DNA of 64,000 nucleotides from assembly GCF_001612615.1 (NCBI RefSeq), contig NZ_BDAU01000002.1, positions 183,102-247,101 on the forward strand, in the 5' to 3' direction. Each line of letters opens with the position of its first letter. The stretch's first letter is position 1. The DNA is from Nocardia amikacinitolerans NBRC 108937 (GTDB lineage Bacteria; Actinomycetota; Actinomycetes; Mycobacteriales; Mycobacteriaceae). Positions 1 to 8,150 of this stretch are shown here, piece by piece. The notes under the pieces were generated by a model that had not been told where the DNA came from, searched no databases, and worked only from the letters and a program-made list of their open reading frames with translations. The position numbers and the translations under genes are program-made.

Positions 1-119
1 AATCCGAGGACCACGAGGCGCACATCCGGCTGGTCGACGCCATCGCGCACCGAAACCCCACGGCGGCAGCCGAATTCAGCCGCGCCCATCTCACCGCCCT
101 GAAGGCGGCGTTCTCGTGA
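1..119 (+). CDS. GntR/FadR-type regulator, C-terminal end (partial)
   Basis: Only the last 38 codons are in the window, read from base 3, ending in TGA at 117-119. The residues form a helix with the closing pattern of the FCD effector-binding domain of FadR-subfamily GntR repressors: a His near the start, then I..VDAI..RN...A....R.HL. The DNA-binding half lies outside the window, so target and effector are unknown. The stop is 34 bases before the GTG of the ABC ATPase gene, so the two may share a transcript. The family call rests on one short motif. Confidence 0.6.
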   Translation, partial: SEDHEAHIRLVDAIAHRNPTAAAEFSRAHLTALKAAFS

Positions 120-153
120 TCGTTCCGAGGAGGAAACACCCGCGACCGCGCCC

Positions 154-951
154 GTGCTTCAGCTGACCGACGTGACCTTCCGCCGCGAGGGCAAGCAGAT
201 CATCGACGGCATCTCGCTCACCGTGCGCGCGGGCGAACACTGGGCACTGCTCGGCCCCAACGGCGCGGGCAAGAGCACCCTGCTCGGCTTCTGCGGCGCA
301 GTCACCTTCCCGACCTCGGGCGCGGTGCGCATCTTCGGCGAGCGGATGGGGCGGGTCGAACTGGCCGCGCTGCGCCACGCCATCGGTCACGTCAACCCGC
401 GGCACCCGCTGCGCTCCCCGCTCACCGTCCGCGAGGTCGTGCTCACCGGCCTCACCGCGACCATCGACACCCCGATGCGCTGGACGCCCACCGCCGAGCA
501 GGTGCGCAGGGCGGACGCCATGATCGAGTCGGTCGGTCTGAAGGGCAAGGGGGACAACAGCTGGCCGACGCTTTCACAGGGCGAACGCGGGCGCACGCTC
601 ATCGCCCGCGCGCTCGTCGCCGAACCCCGGCTGCTGCTGTTCGACGAGCCGACCACCGGTCTCGACGTGGCCGCGCGCGAACAACTGCTCGAGACGATCG
701 ACAACCTCGACCGCACCCATCCGGAGGTCGCGTCGGTCCTGGTCACCCACCACCTCGAGGAACTGCCGACCAGCACGACCCACGCCCTGCTCATCGCCGA
801 GGGCCGCACCGTCGCGACGGGCCCCGCCCGCGAGACGCTGACCACCGCCAATGTGTCCGCGGCGTTCGACCACCCCGTCGAGGTCGCCTACGACCGCGGG
901 CGCTGGACCGCGCGGGCGAAGGTGGATGCGTTGCACACGTTCACGCCCTGA
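154..951 (+). CDS. ABC transporter ATP-binding protein
   Basis: A 265-residue stand-alone ABC ATPase. Walker A is GPNGAGKST at residues 34-42, the signature is LSQGE at about 140-144, Walker B is LLLFDEP at 160-166, and the switch His follows in VTHH near 198. It has no membrane segment and no permease gene lies beside it, so the transported substrate cannot be inferred; a ModF/YlmA-like soluble role is possible. The GTG start was chosen because the frame begins there. A purine-rich GAGGAGGA at 127-134 lies about 20 bases upstream, which is rather far. The next gene is convergent, only 4 bases away. Confidence 0.85.
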   Translation: MLQLTDVTFRREGKQIIDGISLTVRAGEHWALLGPNGAGKSTLLGFCGAVTFPTSGAVRIFGERMGRVELAALRHAIGHVNPRHPLRSPLTVREVVLTGLTATIDTPMRWTPTAEQVRRADAMIESVGLKGKGDNSWPTLSQGERGRTLIARALVAEPRLLLFDEPTTGLDVAAREQLLETIDNLDRTHPEVASVLVTHHLEELPTSTTHALLIAEGRTVATGPARETLTTANVSAAFDHPVEVAYDRGRWTARAKVDALHTFTP

Positions 952-955
952 CCGA

Positions 956-1621
956 TCACCGCGCCGAACGCGCTCGTCCCTGCGCCAGGTCCGTCATCGT
1001 CGTGACGACCAGCCGGGTCGCGTGATCGACCAACTGCGGCATGCCGACGGCGAGCCTGCCGTCGGCCCAGTCGAGGACGAGACAGACGAGAGCGCCCGAC
1101 AGTGCGCTCGCCGTCATCGCGAGTTCGGCGGGATCCGGTCGCGCGGCGTCGGCGTCCAACAACTCGAAGACGGCGGCGACGGCGGCGGCCAGATGCTCGG
1201 GAACGACTTCGGCCTGCCGGTTCCTGAGCACCTCGTTGGCGAGCGGCTCGCGCAGCAAGATCCTGATGCGTCGCGGGTCGGCCGCGAAGAACTCGGCGGC
1301 CGCTCCGACGGCGGCAGCGACCGCTGCGGCGAGATCGGCACGTTGCGCGTTCGCGAACATCGCGGCGGCCAGCTCGGCGTCACATCGGTCATAGACGGCG
1401 GTCGTCAACTCGTCTGTGTCGGTGAAACTTTCGTAGAAGTAGCGCGGGCTCAGCCCCGCGTGCCTGCACACCGCGCGAACGGTCACACCCGACGTGCCTT
1501 CGGTGCCCAAAAGCTCGAATCCGGCTCGCAACAGCTGCGCATGCCGTTCGCGCGCACGATCGGTCAGCGTCTGGCCGCGCCACACCTTCGCGCGGGCCGA
1601 TTCGCGCGGGACATCCTCCAT
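956..1621 (-). CDS. TetR family transcriptional regulator
   Basis: A 221-residue TetR repressor. The N-terminal helix-turn-helix lies around residues 25-70, with the typical stretch VTVRAVCRHAGLSPRYFYE and a TDTDEL turn; the C-terminal ligand domain is Ala-rich and unclassified. I start at the ATG of MEDVPRE because GAGGAGG lies about 11 bases upstream; the frame is open four codons further. It is divergent from the NTF2-like gene at 1750, and a perfect 16-bp palindrome lies between them, so it probably represses itself and that neighbour. The ligand is unknown. Confidence 0.85.
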   Translation of the reverse strand: MEDVPRESARAKVWRGQTLTDRARERHAQLLRAGFELLGTEGTSGVTVRAVCRHAGLSPRYFYESFTDTDELTTAVYDRCDAELAAAMFANAQRADLAAAVAAAVGAAAEFFAADPRRIRILLREPLANEVLRNRQAEVVPEHLAAAVAAVFELLDADAARPDPAELAMTASALSGALVCLVLDWADGRLAVGMPQLVDHATRLVVTTMTDLAQGRARSAR

Positions 1622-1696
1622 ACCGCCGCACACCTCCTCTCGGACACCAACAGGAAACGGTTGATTCTAGAACGGGCACAAAGGTACGGTGACACG

Positions 1697-1712
1697 AGAA
1701 ACGATCGTTTCT
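1697..1712. promoter_or_regulatory. Perfect 16-bp palindrome, probable TetR operator
   Basis: AGAAACGATCGTTTCT reads identically on both strands and sits in the 128-base divergent gap between the TetR gene (start 1621) and the NTF2-like gene (start 1750). A second, shorter palindrome TTCTAGAA lies at 1665-1672. Position and symmetry suit a TetR-dimer operator controlling both genes; this is inference. Confidence 0.6.
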
Positions 1713-1749
1713 AGTTAGTGCGATCGGCGCACGCCCCGGAGGAGCTCCG

Positions 1750-2505
1750 ATGTTCGATGAAGCGCTGTTCCAGGAAGCACTCGCCCAGCCCCGACTGCGG
1801 CAACCGGTGCCCGAGTTCCTGAGCGGCAATCGCGGGGGCGGCCGGGTCCGGGTGCTCGGTGAGGACGAGCTCAACGCCATGACTCGCCGATGGTTCGAGG
1901 ATTTCGATCGCAAGGTCGCCCATTACCGGACCCTTGGAATCGACATCGGCTGGACCGTCGAATGGGCCAAGAAGTACTGGTGGAGCTGGCTGATGCGCGA
2001 TATGTCGCTCAACCACGAGTTGTACACGGCGGACGTGCGATACAAGGATCCGACGACGTTCGGTCGGACGCTGGTCGGGCAAGAGGAGTTCGTGAAGTAC
2101 AACTTCGCGTTCTTCGACGCCCTCCCCGACTGGCGATACGATCCACTTCCCGGCCAGGTCTACGTCGATCTCACGCCGGAGGGCGGAACGCGGATCATCG
2201 TCCGCTACCTGGGCAGCGGACATTTCGACGGAAGTCTGCGTTTCTACCCCTACGACGACACCGCCCCCGCGATCCACGGCAACGGCACCTTCGTGCAGTG
2301 CGCAGCCGTGGACCGGTATCACTTCGACGCCGCGGGTCTGATGACCGAGGGCGAGACGCTGTTCGACCTGCTCGACGCACTGCAATCCGGTGGGATCGTC
2401 CCCGGCGGGGACAGCTGGCAGTTCCACGCCTTGGCGCGAGCCAGCCGCGGAGCGGCAGCGCTGAACGCTCTTCGCCGCCGCATTCCGTTCACTCGGGCCC
2501 GGTGA
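1750..2505 (+). CDS. SnoaL/NTF2-like fold protein of unknown function
   Basis: A 251-residue protein with a strong GGAGGAG ribosome site 6-7 bases before ATG. The middle region (about residues 80-210) alternates charged loops with Trp/Tyr-rich strands (DALPDWRYDPLPGQVYVD, RIIVRYLGSGHFDGSL), the style of SnoaL-like NTF2-fold enzymes that act on small hydrophobic ligands. No catalytic residue can be assigned with certainty. It is divergent from a TetR gene across a palindromic operator, so expression is probably ligand-induced. Its 3' end overlaps the convergent SRPBCC gene by 17 bases. Confidence 0.65.
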   Translation: MFDEALFQEALAQPRLRQPVPEFLSGNRGGGRVRVLGEDELNAMTRRWFEDFDRKVAHYRTLGIDIGWTVEWAKKYWWSWLMRDMSLNHELYTADVRYKDPTTFGRTLVGQEEFVKYNFAFFDALPDWRYDPLPGQVYVDLTPEGGTRIIVRYLGSGHFDGSLRFYPYDDTAPAIHGNGTFVQCAAVDRYHFDAAGLMTEGETLFDLLDALQSGGIVPGGDSWQFHALARASRGAAALNALRRRIPFTRAR

Positions 2506-2995
2506 CCGTCCGCCGCGCTTCGGCCTCGGCCAGCTCGCGCAGCGTGAGCAGTTGCTTGCGGGTCATGAAGACGTCGCCGAAGGCGAGCAGCTGGTCGACG
2601 ATCGGCGGCGTACCGAAACGCGCGCGGACCACGAGCCGAGTGCCCGCACCCTCCGGGCGCACGGCGTAGGTGACGACGATCCGTCCGGAGACGAGCGTGA
2701 TGTGGCGGCCGAGGACGAACGAGTCGAGCCGGAAGACCGACATGAACTCTTGGCCGACCTCGAGTTCGGTGAGGTGCGGGTCGCGCACCCGCGGACTGCG
2801 GCGCCCCCAGTTGTCCAGCAGGTCGTAACTGTATGGGGCGACCCGCAATTGGCACAGCCAGCTGTACACCACCGTCGGCGGCGCGGCGATGCTGATCGCC
2901 CGATCCGCCTGCAGCCCGGCGGGTTCCAGCTCGTCGCAGGGCAGCGCGTCGTCGACTTCGGCTTCGGTTGCGCCCCAGCGCGTTCCGCGGATCAT
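2489..2995 (-). CDS. SRPBCC family protein (distal of a tandem pair)
   Basis: A 168-residue START/polyketide-cyclase-like (SRPBCC) protein. The N-terminal portion shows the usual opening ISIAAPPTVVYSWLCQLR, followed by strands and a long C-terminal helix (QLLAFGDVFMTRKQLLTLREL). Such proteins bind hydrophobic ligands in a helix-grip cavity; no specific ligand is indicated. The ATG at 2995 overlaps the stop of the upstream SRPBCC gene in ATGA, so the two are translationally coupled. The frame stays open far upstream, but that extension lies over the neighbouring gene and was discarded. Confidence 0.75.
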   Translation of the reverse strand: MIRGTRWGATEAEVDDALPCDELEPAGLQADRAISIAAPPTVVYSWLCQLRVAPYSYDLLDNWGRRSPRVRDPHLTELEVGQEFMSVFRLDSFVLGRHITLVSGRIVVTYAVRPEGAGTRLVVRARFGTPPIVDQLLAFGDVFMTRKQLLTLRELAEAEARRTVTGPE

Positions 2996-3360
2996 GCGGC
3001 GGCCGCGATTCGGCCGAGCATGCGCCGCACCAGGAACGCGTGACCACCGCTGCCGACGACCAGCGCGCGATAGATCTTGCCGTGCAGACCAGGGAAATCC
3101 CCTCGGCTCGTGGCCAGGACCCTGGTTCGGCTCTGCCCCTGGTCCTCGAGTTCGAAGATCAGCTCGTAACGGGAGAACCAGTGCTGCCCGCTCATCGCGA
3201 GCCTGGCCGGTTCGTCGGCGGCATCCAGGACGAATCCGGCGGGCACGCTGGCGGGATCGTGAGGGTCCTTGCACATGACTTTCAGCAGCGCTTTCCAGGT
3301 CCGGTCGCGATTCGCGTCGACTTCTCTGGCATGCTGGTCGATATAGGACAATCGCTCCAT
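2992..3360 (-). CDS. Small SRPBCC-like protein (proximal of a tandem pair)
   Basis: A 122-residue protein starting at MERLSYIDQH. It carries strand-rich segments (HWFSRYELIFELEDQ, TRVLATSRGDFPG) and a terminal helix (HAFLVRRMLGRI) like ligand-binding SRPBCC domains. It overlaps the next SRPBCC gene by 4 bases (ATGA). Only 21 bases separate its start from the divergent TetR gene, so the promoters overlap and the TetR protein very likely controls the pair. The function is unknown; a heterodimer of two SRPBCC chains is possible. Confidence 0.65.
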   Translation of the reverse strand: MERLSYIDQHAREVDANRDRTWKALLKVMCKDPHDPASVPAGFVLDAADEPARLAMSGQHWFSRYELIFELEDQGQSRTRVLATSRGDFPGLHGKIYRALVVGSGGHAFLVRRMLGRIAAAA

Positions 3361-3381
3361 ATAGAAGGAACGTACTAGTAG

Positions 3382-3975
3382 ATGGCGCCACCCCGCAAGC
3401 ACGACACCGATGTGATCCTCGACGCAGCACGCGCTCTGGTGCTCGCCGACGGCCCCCGCGCGGCGAGCGTGGCGGCCATCGCCAAGGCCAGCGGCGCGCC
3501 GGTGGGCACGCTGTACCACCGCTTCGGCAACCGCAACGGCGTGCTCACCGCGGTCTGGTTTCGCTCGCTGGATCGCTTCCAGCAGCGAACCCTGGCGGCC
3601 GCGAACCACGCCGATGCCGTCGAGGCCGGTGTCGCCATGGCCGGTGCGGCCATCCGCTTCGGTCGTGAGCTGCCCGAGGACGCCCGGCTGCTACTCGAGC
3701 TGCGCCCGCGCGACCTGCTCGACGGCGGCCCGGACGACGAGTTCCACGCCCGGCTCGAGGCGATGAACGCCCGGTTGTTCGAGCAACTGCGCCGCATCAC
3801 CCGCGAATTGCTCGGCGCGGACGGGCACCGGGAGATCGACGCGGTCAGCCGCGCGGTCGTCGACCTGCCCTACGCCGCGCTGCGCAGGCACGCGCACGCC
3901 CCAGCGCTGCCGGACTGGCTGGACGCCGACCTGACCGCGGCCGCCCGCACCCTGCTCGAGTCGTACCGCCGCTGA
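3382..3975 (+). CDS. TetR family transcriptional regulator
   Basis: A 197-residue TetR regulator. The DNA-binding domain spans about residues 8-55 with the classic AASVAAIAKASGAPVGTLYH helix-turn-helix and FGNR turn. The C-terminal domain is helical and unclassified. Its ATG is only 21 bases from the divergent SRPBCC start, a gap containing the palindrome TACTAGTA. No ribosome site fits, so the mRNA may be leaderless. The likely target is the divergent SRPBCC pair plus its own gene. Confidence 0.88.
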   Translation: MAPPRKHDTDVILDAARALVLADGPRAASVAAIAKASGAPVGTLYHRFGNRNGVLTAVWFRSLDRFQQRTLAAANHADAVEAGVAMAGAAIRFGRELPEDARLLLELRPRDLLDGGPDDEFHARLEAMNARLFEQLRRITRELLGADGHREIDAVSRAVVDLPYAALRRHAHAPALPDWLDADLTAAARTLLESYRR

Positions 3976-3987
3976 CGGGCGGTCTGC

Positions 3988-4641
3988 TCAGTTCCCCGCG
4001 ACCAGCGCGGGAGTCAGTTCGTCGAGCCCGTCGATGACCTGATCGGCCAGCGCCCGCGCGTCGGGATCGAGGGGATACTCCGGGCGCGGCGCGGCGATCA
4101 CCCGCATGCCCGCGGCGTGCGCGGCGCGCAGCCCGTTGCTCGAATCCTCCACGGCCGCACAGTCGGTCGACTTCTTGCGCAGGAATCCGGCCACCGCGAC
4201 GTACACGTCAGGCGCGGGTTTGCCGCGGTCGACCTCCTCGGTGGAGAACGTCACGTCGAAGAACTCGATCAGCCCCGTGCGCCCGAGCACGGTGTCGATC
4301 AGCGTCCTCGGCGAGGAGCTGGCGACCCCGAGCGGCCAGTTCTCGCTCATCCGCTGCACCGCGGCGACCGCTCCTGGCAGCAGCGGGACGCTGCGGTCGT
4401 ACTGCGCGGCCATCCGTTCGATGACGTCGTCGGCCACGCGTTCGGGCGGCTCGCCGACCCCGAGCTCGCCGCTGAGGTACTCCGACCACTCCCCCGTGCT
4501 CATGCCCATCAGTCGCTTCTGCGTGTCCGGTAGCCAGCGACCGCCCTTCTCGGCGACGTACTCGCGCCGCACCCGCTCCCAGACCGGCTCGGAATCGATC
4601 AGCACGCCGTCCATGTCGAACACGACTGCCGTAATACGCAT
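3988..4641 (-). CDS. HAD-superfamily phosphatase (beta-PGM/hexitol-phosphatase type)
   Basis: A 217-residue HAD hydrolase with all four motifs: FDMDG (nucleophile Asp9 and acid/base Asp11) followed by VLIDSEPVW, the GVASSSP Ser loop, the KPAPDVY Lys loop and the acidic VEDSSNG. The helical cap between motifs I and II is type C1, as in phosphoglycolate, hexitol-phosphate and beta-phosphoglucomutase-like enzymes. The exact sugar phosphate is not predictable. I start at MRITAVV; the longer open frame upstream is Arg/Pro-rich and not HAD-like. It converges with the TetR gene, 12 bases away. Confidence 0.88.
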   Translation of the reverse strand: MRITAVVFDMDGVLIDSEPVWERVRREYVAEKGGRWLPDTQKRLMGMSTGEWSEYLSGELGVGEPPERVADDVIERMAAQYDRSVPLLPGAVAAVQRMSENWPLGVASSSPRTLIDTVLGRTGLIEFFDVTFSTEEVDRGKPAPDVYVAVAGFLRKKSTDCAAVEDSSNGLRAAHAAGMRVIAAPRPEYPLDPDARALADQVIDGLDELTPALVAGN

Positions 4642-4862
4642 CGGTGCAACGCCTTTCGCCGTTCGCGAGAGCACGACCGCCGGGCGGTCACGGACCGGCG
4701 GCGCCGAGCTCGCGTGGTGTATTCGGTAGACCTGATGGGTGATCGGGTACCCAGCGTAGGGGCAGCGGATTCCGGTCATGGCCGGGGGCCGCCGGAACCG
4801 GACCGCCCGCGCGACCGCCCCCGCCGCGGGAGCATCCGACGGGCAACCGATAACTTGTTCTC

Positions 4863-5549
4863 ATGAACGAACAGCGGGCCGGCGACGCGCTACCGGGCGA
4901 CCGGCTACCGACCGAAGAGCACCACGAGGGCGGATTCCGGCCGATGACCGAGCTGATCGACGCCGCGACCCAGGACGTCGACATCTCCCGCGGCGGGCCG
5001 CACTACGGCGCCTTCATCGAGCAGGTGCGCGGTCTGATGGACCGGGCGCGGCTGTCGTCGCCGTCCGACGAGCTGGCTCTGGAGACCATCGCCATCCTCA
5101 AGGAGCTCAACGACAAGCTCGACGCCGCCGTCGTCGACGAGTGGTCCGCACCGACCTGGACACGGGTCGACCTGCCCGCCCGCGGGAACATCACGCTGCC
5201 GCCCTTCGTGGTGGACCGGGCCGACCGCGACGGCGTGGAGGCTCGCATCACCTTCCGCACCTATCACCTCGGCGGCAACCGGGCGGCGCACGGCGGCCAG
5301 ATCGCGATCGGCTTCGACGACCTGCTCGGCATGGCGGCCGCGGTGCACGCGGGCGCGGTCACCCGCACCGCCTCGCTCACCGTCGACTACCGCTCGATCA
5401 CCCCGTTGAACACCGAGCTGCGGCTGCACGCGTGGGCCGAGCGCAAGGAGGGCCGCAAAGTCTACGTCCGCGCCACCCTGCACGACGGCGACCGCCTGTG
5501 CGCGGAGGCCAACGGCCTGTTCATCGTCCTGAAGCCGGGCCAGCAGTAA
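4863..5549 (+). CDS. PaaI-type hotdog thioesterase
   Basis: A 228-residue protein whose C-terminal 130 residues are a hotdog domain of the PaaI thioesterase family: NRAAHGGQIAIGFDDLLGMAA carries the H-G-G turn and the helix with the acidic catalytic residue, followed by TASLTVDYRSITPL. It probably hydrolyses acyl-CoA. The N-terminal 90 residues are a less conserved helical extension. The start is ATG at 4863, just after TAACTTGTTCTC, which contains the AACnnGTT core seen in KstR sites but lacks the outer bases. It converges with the monooxygenase gene. Confidence 0.82.
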   Translation: MNEQRAGDALPGDRLPTEEHHEGGFRPMTELIDAATQDVDISRGGPHYGAFIEQVRGLMDRARLSSPSDELALETIAILKELNDKLDAAVVDEWSAPTWTRVDLPARGNITLPPFVVDRADRDGVEARITFRTYHLGGNRAAHGGQIAIGFDDLLGMAAAVHAGAVTRTASLTVDYRSITPLNTELRLHAWAERKEGRKVYVRATLHDGDRLCAEANGLFIVLKPGQQ

Positions 5550-5556
5550 CGGCCGG

Positions 5557-7020
5557 TCACTTCGTGGCACCCGCGAACCGGTAGTTGGCCGGGTCCGGCG
5601 CGCGCGCCATGAGCGCGCGGTGGCGGGCTGGTGTCCACGGCCAGAGTTCCGGGTTGCCGTCCTTGCCGAGGTACCAGCTCTGGCAGCCGGTGGCCCACAC
5701 CGTCTTGGGCAGTGCCGCACGTAGCTGCGCGTAGTAGCGCTCGGTGGCGGCCTCGGTCGGTTCGACGGTGTCGAACTCGCCCACCCGCCACCGGCGGATC
5801 CAGCCGAGGATGTGCTCGGCCTGGGTCTCCGCGATGAGGGTGAGCGGGTAGTTGCCGACCGGGCTGTGCGGTCCGATCAGCAGGAACATGTTCGGAAAGC
5901 CGGGCAGCGCAACGGTTTCGAACGCCCGAGGGCCGTCCGCCCAGGCCTGCTCCAGCGTCCGGCCGTCCACGCCGACGATGCCCATCGGCCGCATGAACGC
6001 GTGCGCGTCGAAGCCGGTCGCCAGCACCAGCACGTCCAGGTCGTGCACGCGGCCGTCGGCCGTCACGACACCGCGCGGCACGAGGTGATCAACCGCGCTG
6101 GTCACCACCTCCACGTCGGGACGCTGCACCGCGCGATAGAAGCCACCGGAGATCACCAGCCGCTTGCACATCGGCTCGTACTCCGGCGTCAGCGCGGCGC
6201 GCAGGGCCGGGTCGCGCACCGAGCGCAGATTCGCCCGGCACAACCCGCCGACCAGCTTCCGCTTCGGCCCCGGTTCGGTGAGCGCGCCCATCAGGAACTC
6301 GAAGATCCGGTGGGTGACGGCGTAGCCGAGCTCGTCGAGCACCGGGTAGCGGCGGTGCGCGGCGCGGGTGAGCCTGGAGTAGCGGCCGTTCGGCAGCGGG
6401 GCGACCCACTGCGCCGTGCGCTGGAACATGGTCAGGGGCTTCGCTTTTCCGGCCAGATCGGTCACGATCTGCACGCCCGTGGAGCCGGTGCCGAGCACGC
6501 CGACGCGCTTGCCGGTCAGCTCGACGCTGTGGTCCCAGCGCGCGGAGTGGAAGGCCGCGCCCGCGAAGTCGGCCAAGCCGGGGAGGTCCGGCGTGCGGGG
6601 GTGGTGCAGGATGCCGGTGGCGCACAGCACGAAGTCGTAGCGCTCCCGCTCCCCCCGCACGGTTGTCACAGTCCATCGCCCGTTCTCGAACTCCGCACCG
6701 CAGACCTCCGCGCCGAACCGTGTCCTACCCGGCAGCCCGAACTCGTGCGCCACCCGCGTGAAGTACTCCTCGATCTCGGCACCCGGCGCGAAGAACTGCG
6801 ACCAATCGGGATTCTTCGCGAAGCGGAACTGGTAGAACCGCGACGGCACATCGCAGGTCAACCCGGGATAGGTGTTCTCACGCCAGGTACCGCCGAACCG
6901 GTCCGACTTCTCGAAGATCGTCACCTCGCGAAAACCCCCGCGCAGCAACGTGATCGCCATACAGATGCCCGACATCCCCGCACCGATCACCGCGATCGCG
7001 GGCTCCCGGTTCGCACTCAT
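5557..7020 (-). CDS. Flavin-containing monooxygenase / Baeyer-Villiger-type oxidase
   Basis: A 487-residue class B flavoprotein monooxygenase. The FAD-binding GAGMSG is at residues 13-18, the fingerprint FxGxxxHxxxW reads FAGAAFHSARW, and the NADPH-binding glycine motif is GTGSTG. The family oxygenates ketones or heteroatoms with NADPH and O2; the substrate here is unknown, though actinobacterial members often act on cyclic or steroid ketones. GGAGAG lies 8 bases before the ATG. A 269-base non-coding stretch separates it from the DUF2199 gene upstream. Confidence 0.88.
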   Translation of the reverse strand: MSANREPAIAVIGAGMSGICMAITLLRGGFREVTIFEKSDRFGGTWRENTYPGLTCDVPSRFYQFRFAKNPDWSQFFAPGAEIEEYFTRVAHEFGLPGRTRFGAEVCGAEFENGRWTVTTVRGERERYDFVLCATGILHHPRTPDLPGLADFAGAAFHSARWDHSVELTGKRVGVLGTGSTGVQIVTDLAGKAKPLTMFQRTAQWVAPLPNGRYSRLTRAAHRRYPVLDELGYAVTHRIFEFLMGALTEPGPKRKLVGGLCRANLRSVRDPALRAALTPEYEPMCKRLVISGGFYRAVQRPDVEVVTSAVDHLVPRGVVTADGRVHDLDVLVLATGFDAHAFMRPMGIVGVDGRTLEQAWADGPRAFETVALPGFPNMFLLIGPHSPVGNYPLTLIAETQAEHILGWIRRWRVGEFDTVEPTEAATERYYAQLRAALPKTVWATGCQSWYLGKDGNPELWPWTPARHRALMARAPDPANYRFAGATK

Positions 7021-7289
7021 GGTTCGGCTCTCCGTTCAGCGGGACGGCACCGGGAACGGGCAGAAGCGGGGCGCCGCCACGCCACAATCGGGGCGCTCTC
7101 CGCCGTGTGCACGCCCATCGACAGCCCGGCCCCGCCCGGCACCCACGCCGAACGCCACCGGACGATGTCGTCGGCGAGAGCAAGGCGTCGCGGCGTCGCT
7201 GCCATAACTCAACGCTATGACGCGCGGCGGCCCTGCGGAAGGTCTCGCGGCGAAGCCGTGCGAGAAGTGCCGAACTCGGATTCCGGTCG

Positions 7290-7802
7290 TCAGTGTCGAG
7301 GGTGGAGCAGCTGTTCAGCGATGGCTTGCACGCGAGCGAGAGTGATGCCTGTTCGCTGTTCCACGGCCAACGGGTGGTCGGTGGGTTCCAGCTCCACCGT
7401 CGGACGAACACCGACGGGCTGGCTGTGCATCTTGGTCTTCAAGTTCAGGGTCGTCGGTTCGTAGGTGGGCAGTTCGGTGGACAGCCAGCCGAAATACGGT
7501 GGCTCCTGCACTCGCTCCGGACTGGTCCACAGCTCCGTCGCACGGTCGAAGTTGGACTTGCTCGATGAAACCCACACTTCCCACTCGAAGTCGTTCTCCG
7601 CGTCCACGATCGGCAGGACCAGGCGAGCCCGGATGAAGAAGTGTTCCCCGCCGATGACGCAGTGCTCGCCATCGAGGACGTTGCCCGGGCTGCCTTCGAG
7701 GTCCTCGTTCCAGTAGGCGGGCGCGACCGTGCCATAGCCGAATGGCAGTCCGTCGTGTTCCTGTCCGCAGCACGAGCAGAGGAACCCCAGATCCGTTGAC
7801 AT
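7290..7802 (-). CDS. DUF2199 domain protein
   Basis: A 170-residue protein. The N-terminus has FLCSCCGQEH, the Cys pair and CGxxH opening of DUF2199, which may form a small metal knuckle. A conserved core (GYGTVAPAYW, CVIGGEHFFIRARLVLPI, FEWEVWVS) and the distal PYFGWLSTELPTYEPT follow, as in that family. No biochemical role is known. I use the second ATG (MSTDLGF); the first lies four codons upstream. A GTACC-N5-GGTAC dyad lies 114 bases upstream of the start. Confidence 0.75.
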   Translation of the reverse strand: MSTDLGFLCSCCGQEHDGLPFGYGTVAPAYWNEDLEGSPGNVLDGEHCVIGGEHFFIRARLVLPIVDAENDFEWEVWVSSSKSNFDRATELWTSPERVQEPPYFGWLSTELPTYEPTTLNLKTKMHSQPVGVRPTVELEPTDHPLAVEQRTGITLARVQAIAEQLLHPRH

Positions 7803-7915
7803 GCCCGTCAGCATAGAAGCCGGGTCCTGAGCCTCCGGGCTCCGAGAACCGACACTCCCGCAAGACTCGGGATGCGGACCCGCGTCTCATCGGTGGCAGG
7901 TGGGGCATCGAGGCG

Positions 7916-7930
7916 GTACCGTCTTGGTAC
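7916..7930. promoter_or_regulatory. GTACC-N5-GGTAC dyad, possible operator
   Basis: GTACCGTCTTGGTAC is a perfect 5-bp inverted repeat around a 5-base spacer. The same 5+5+5 architecture with a very similar spacer (GCTCT against GTCTT) recurs at 11298-11312 in the promoter of the DUF1214-like/SDR/sulfotransferase operon. It could be a shared regulator site; that it controls the DUF2199 gene is inference. Confidence 0.4.
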
Positions 7931-8113
7931 AGGTGACCGCGGATGACGGCATCACCCGAGGATTGCGCTCAGCGCAATCGTACGCCGGATGTCTTATCCA
8001 GAATGGAATCCGGGGTTCGAAGGTGAAAAGTGTTGCTTCGCAGCATGATTCGTAGGCCCGCTACCCCTTCCAGCCGAAATTGCATGCGGTGCAACTTGGC
8101 CGTCTGCGTCAGG

Positions 8114-8145
8114 TTCGCCGGTCGGCGGTGCCGCCGACCGGCGAA
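8114..8145 (-). terminator. Perfect 15-bp hairpin after the sulfotransferase operon
   Basis: The arms 8114-8128 (TTCGCCGGTCGGCGG) and 8131-8145 are exact reverse complements around a 2-base centre. The hairpin lies 5 bases beyond the sulfotransferase stop on the minus strand. No U-tract follows, as is common for high-GC actinobacterial terminators. Confidence 0.7.
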
Positions 8146-8150
8146 ACCGC

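Larger units (their letters stand above)
7803..8150. other. Intergenic region, 348 bases
   Basis: No credible gene is visible. It contains the upstream region of the DUF2199 gene, a GTACC-N5-GGTAC dyad at 7916-7930 and, at the far end, the terminator hairpin of the sulfotransferase operon at 8114-8145. The open frames crossing it are Arg/Pro-rich shadows. Confidence 0.6.

Noticed and set aside
4838..4862. KstR-like site before the thioesterase
   Set aside because: Only the AACnnGTT core is present; both outer bases of the consensus are wrong.
7017..7205. 62-residue minus-strand ORF upstream of the monooxygenase
   Set aside because: No ribosome site and no family resemblance; its last bases overlap the monooxygenase start.
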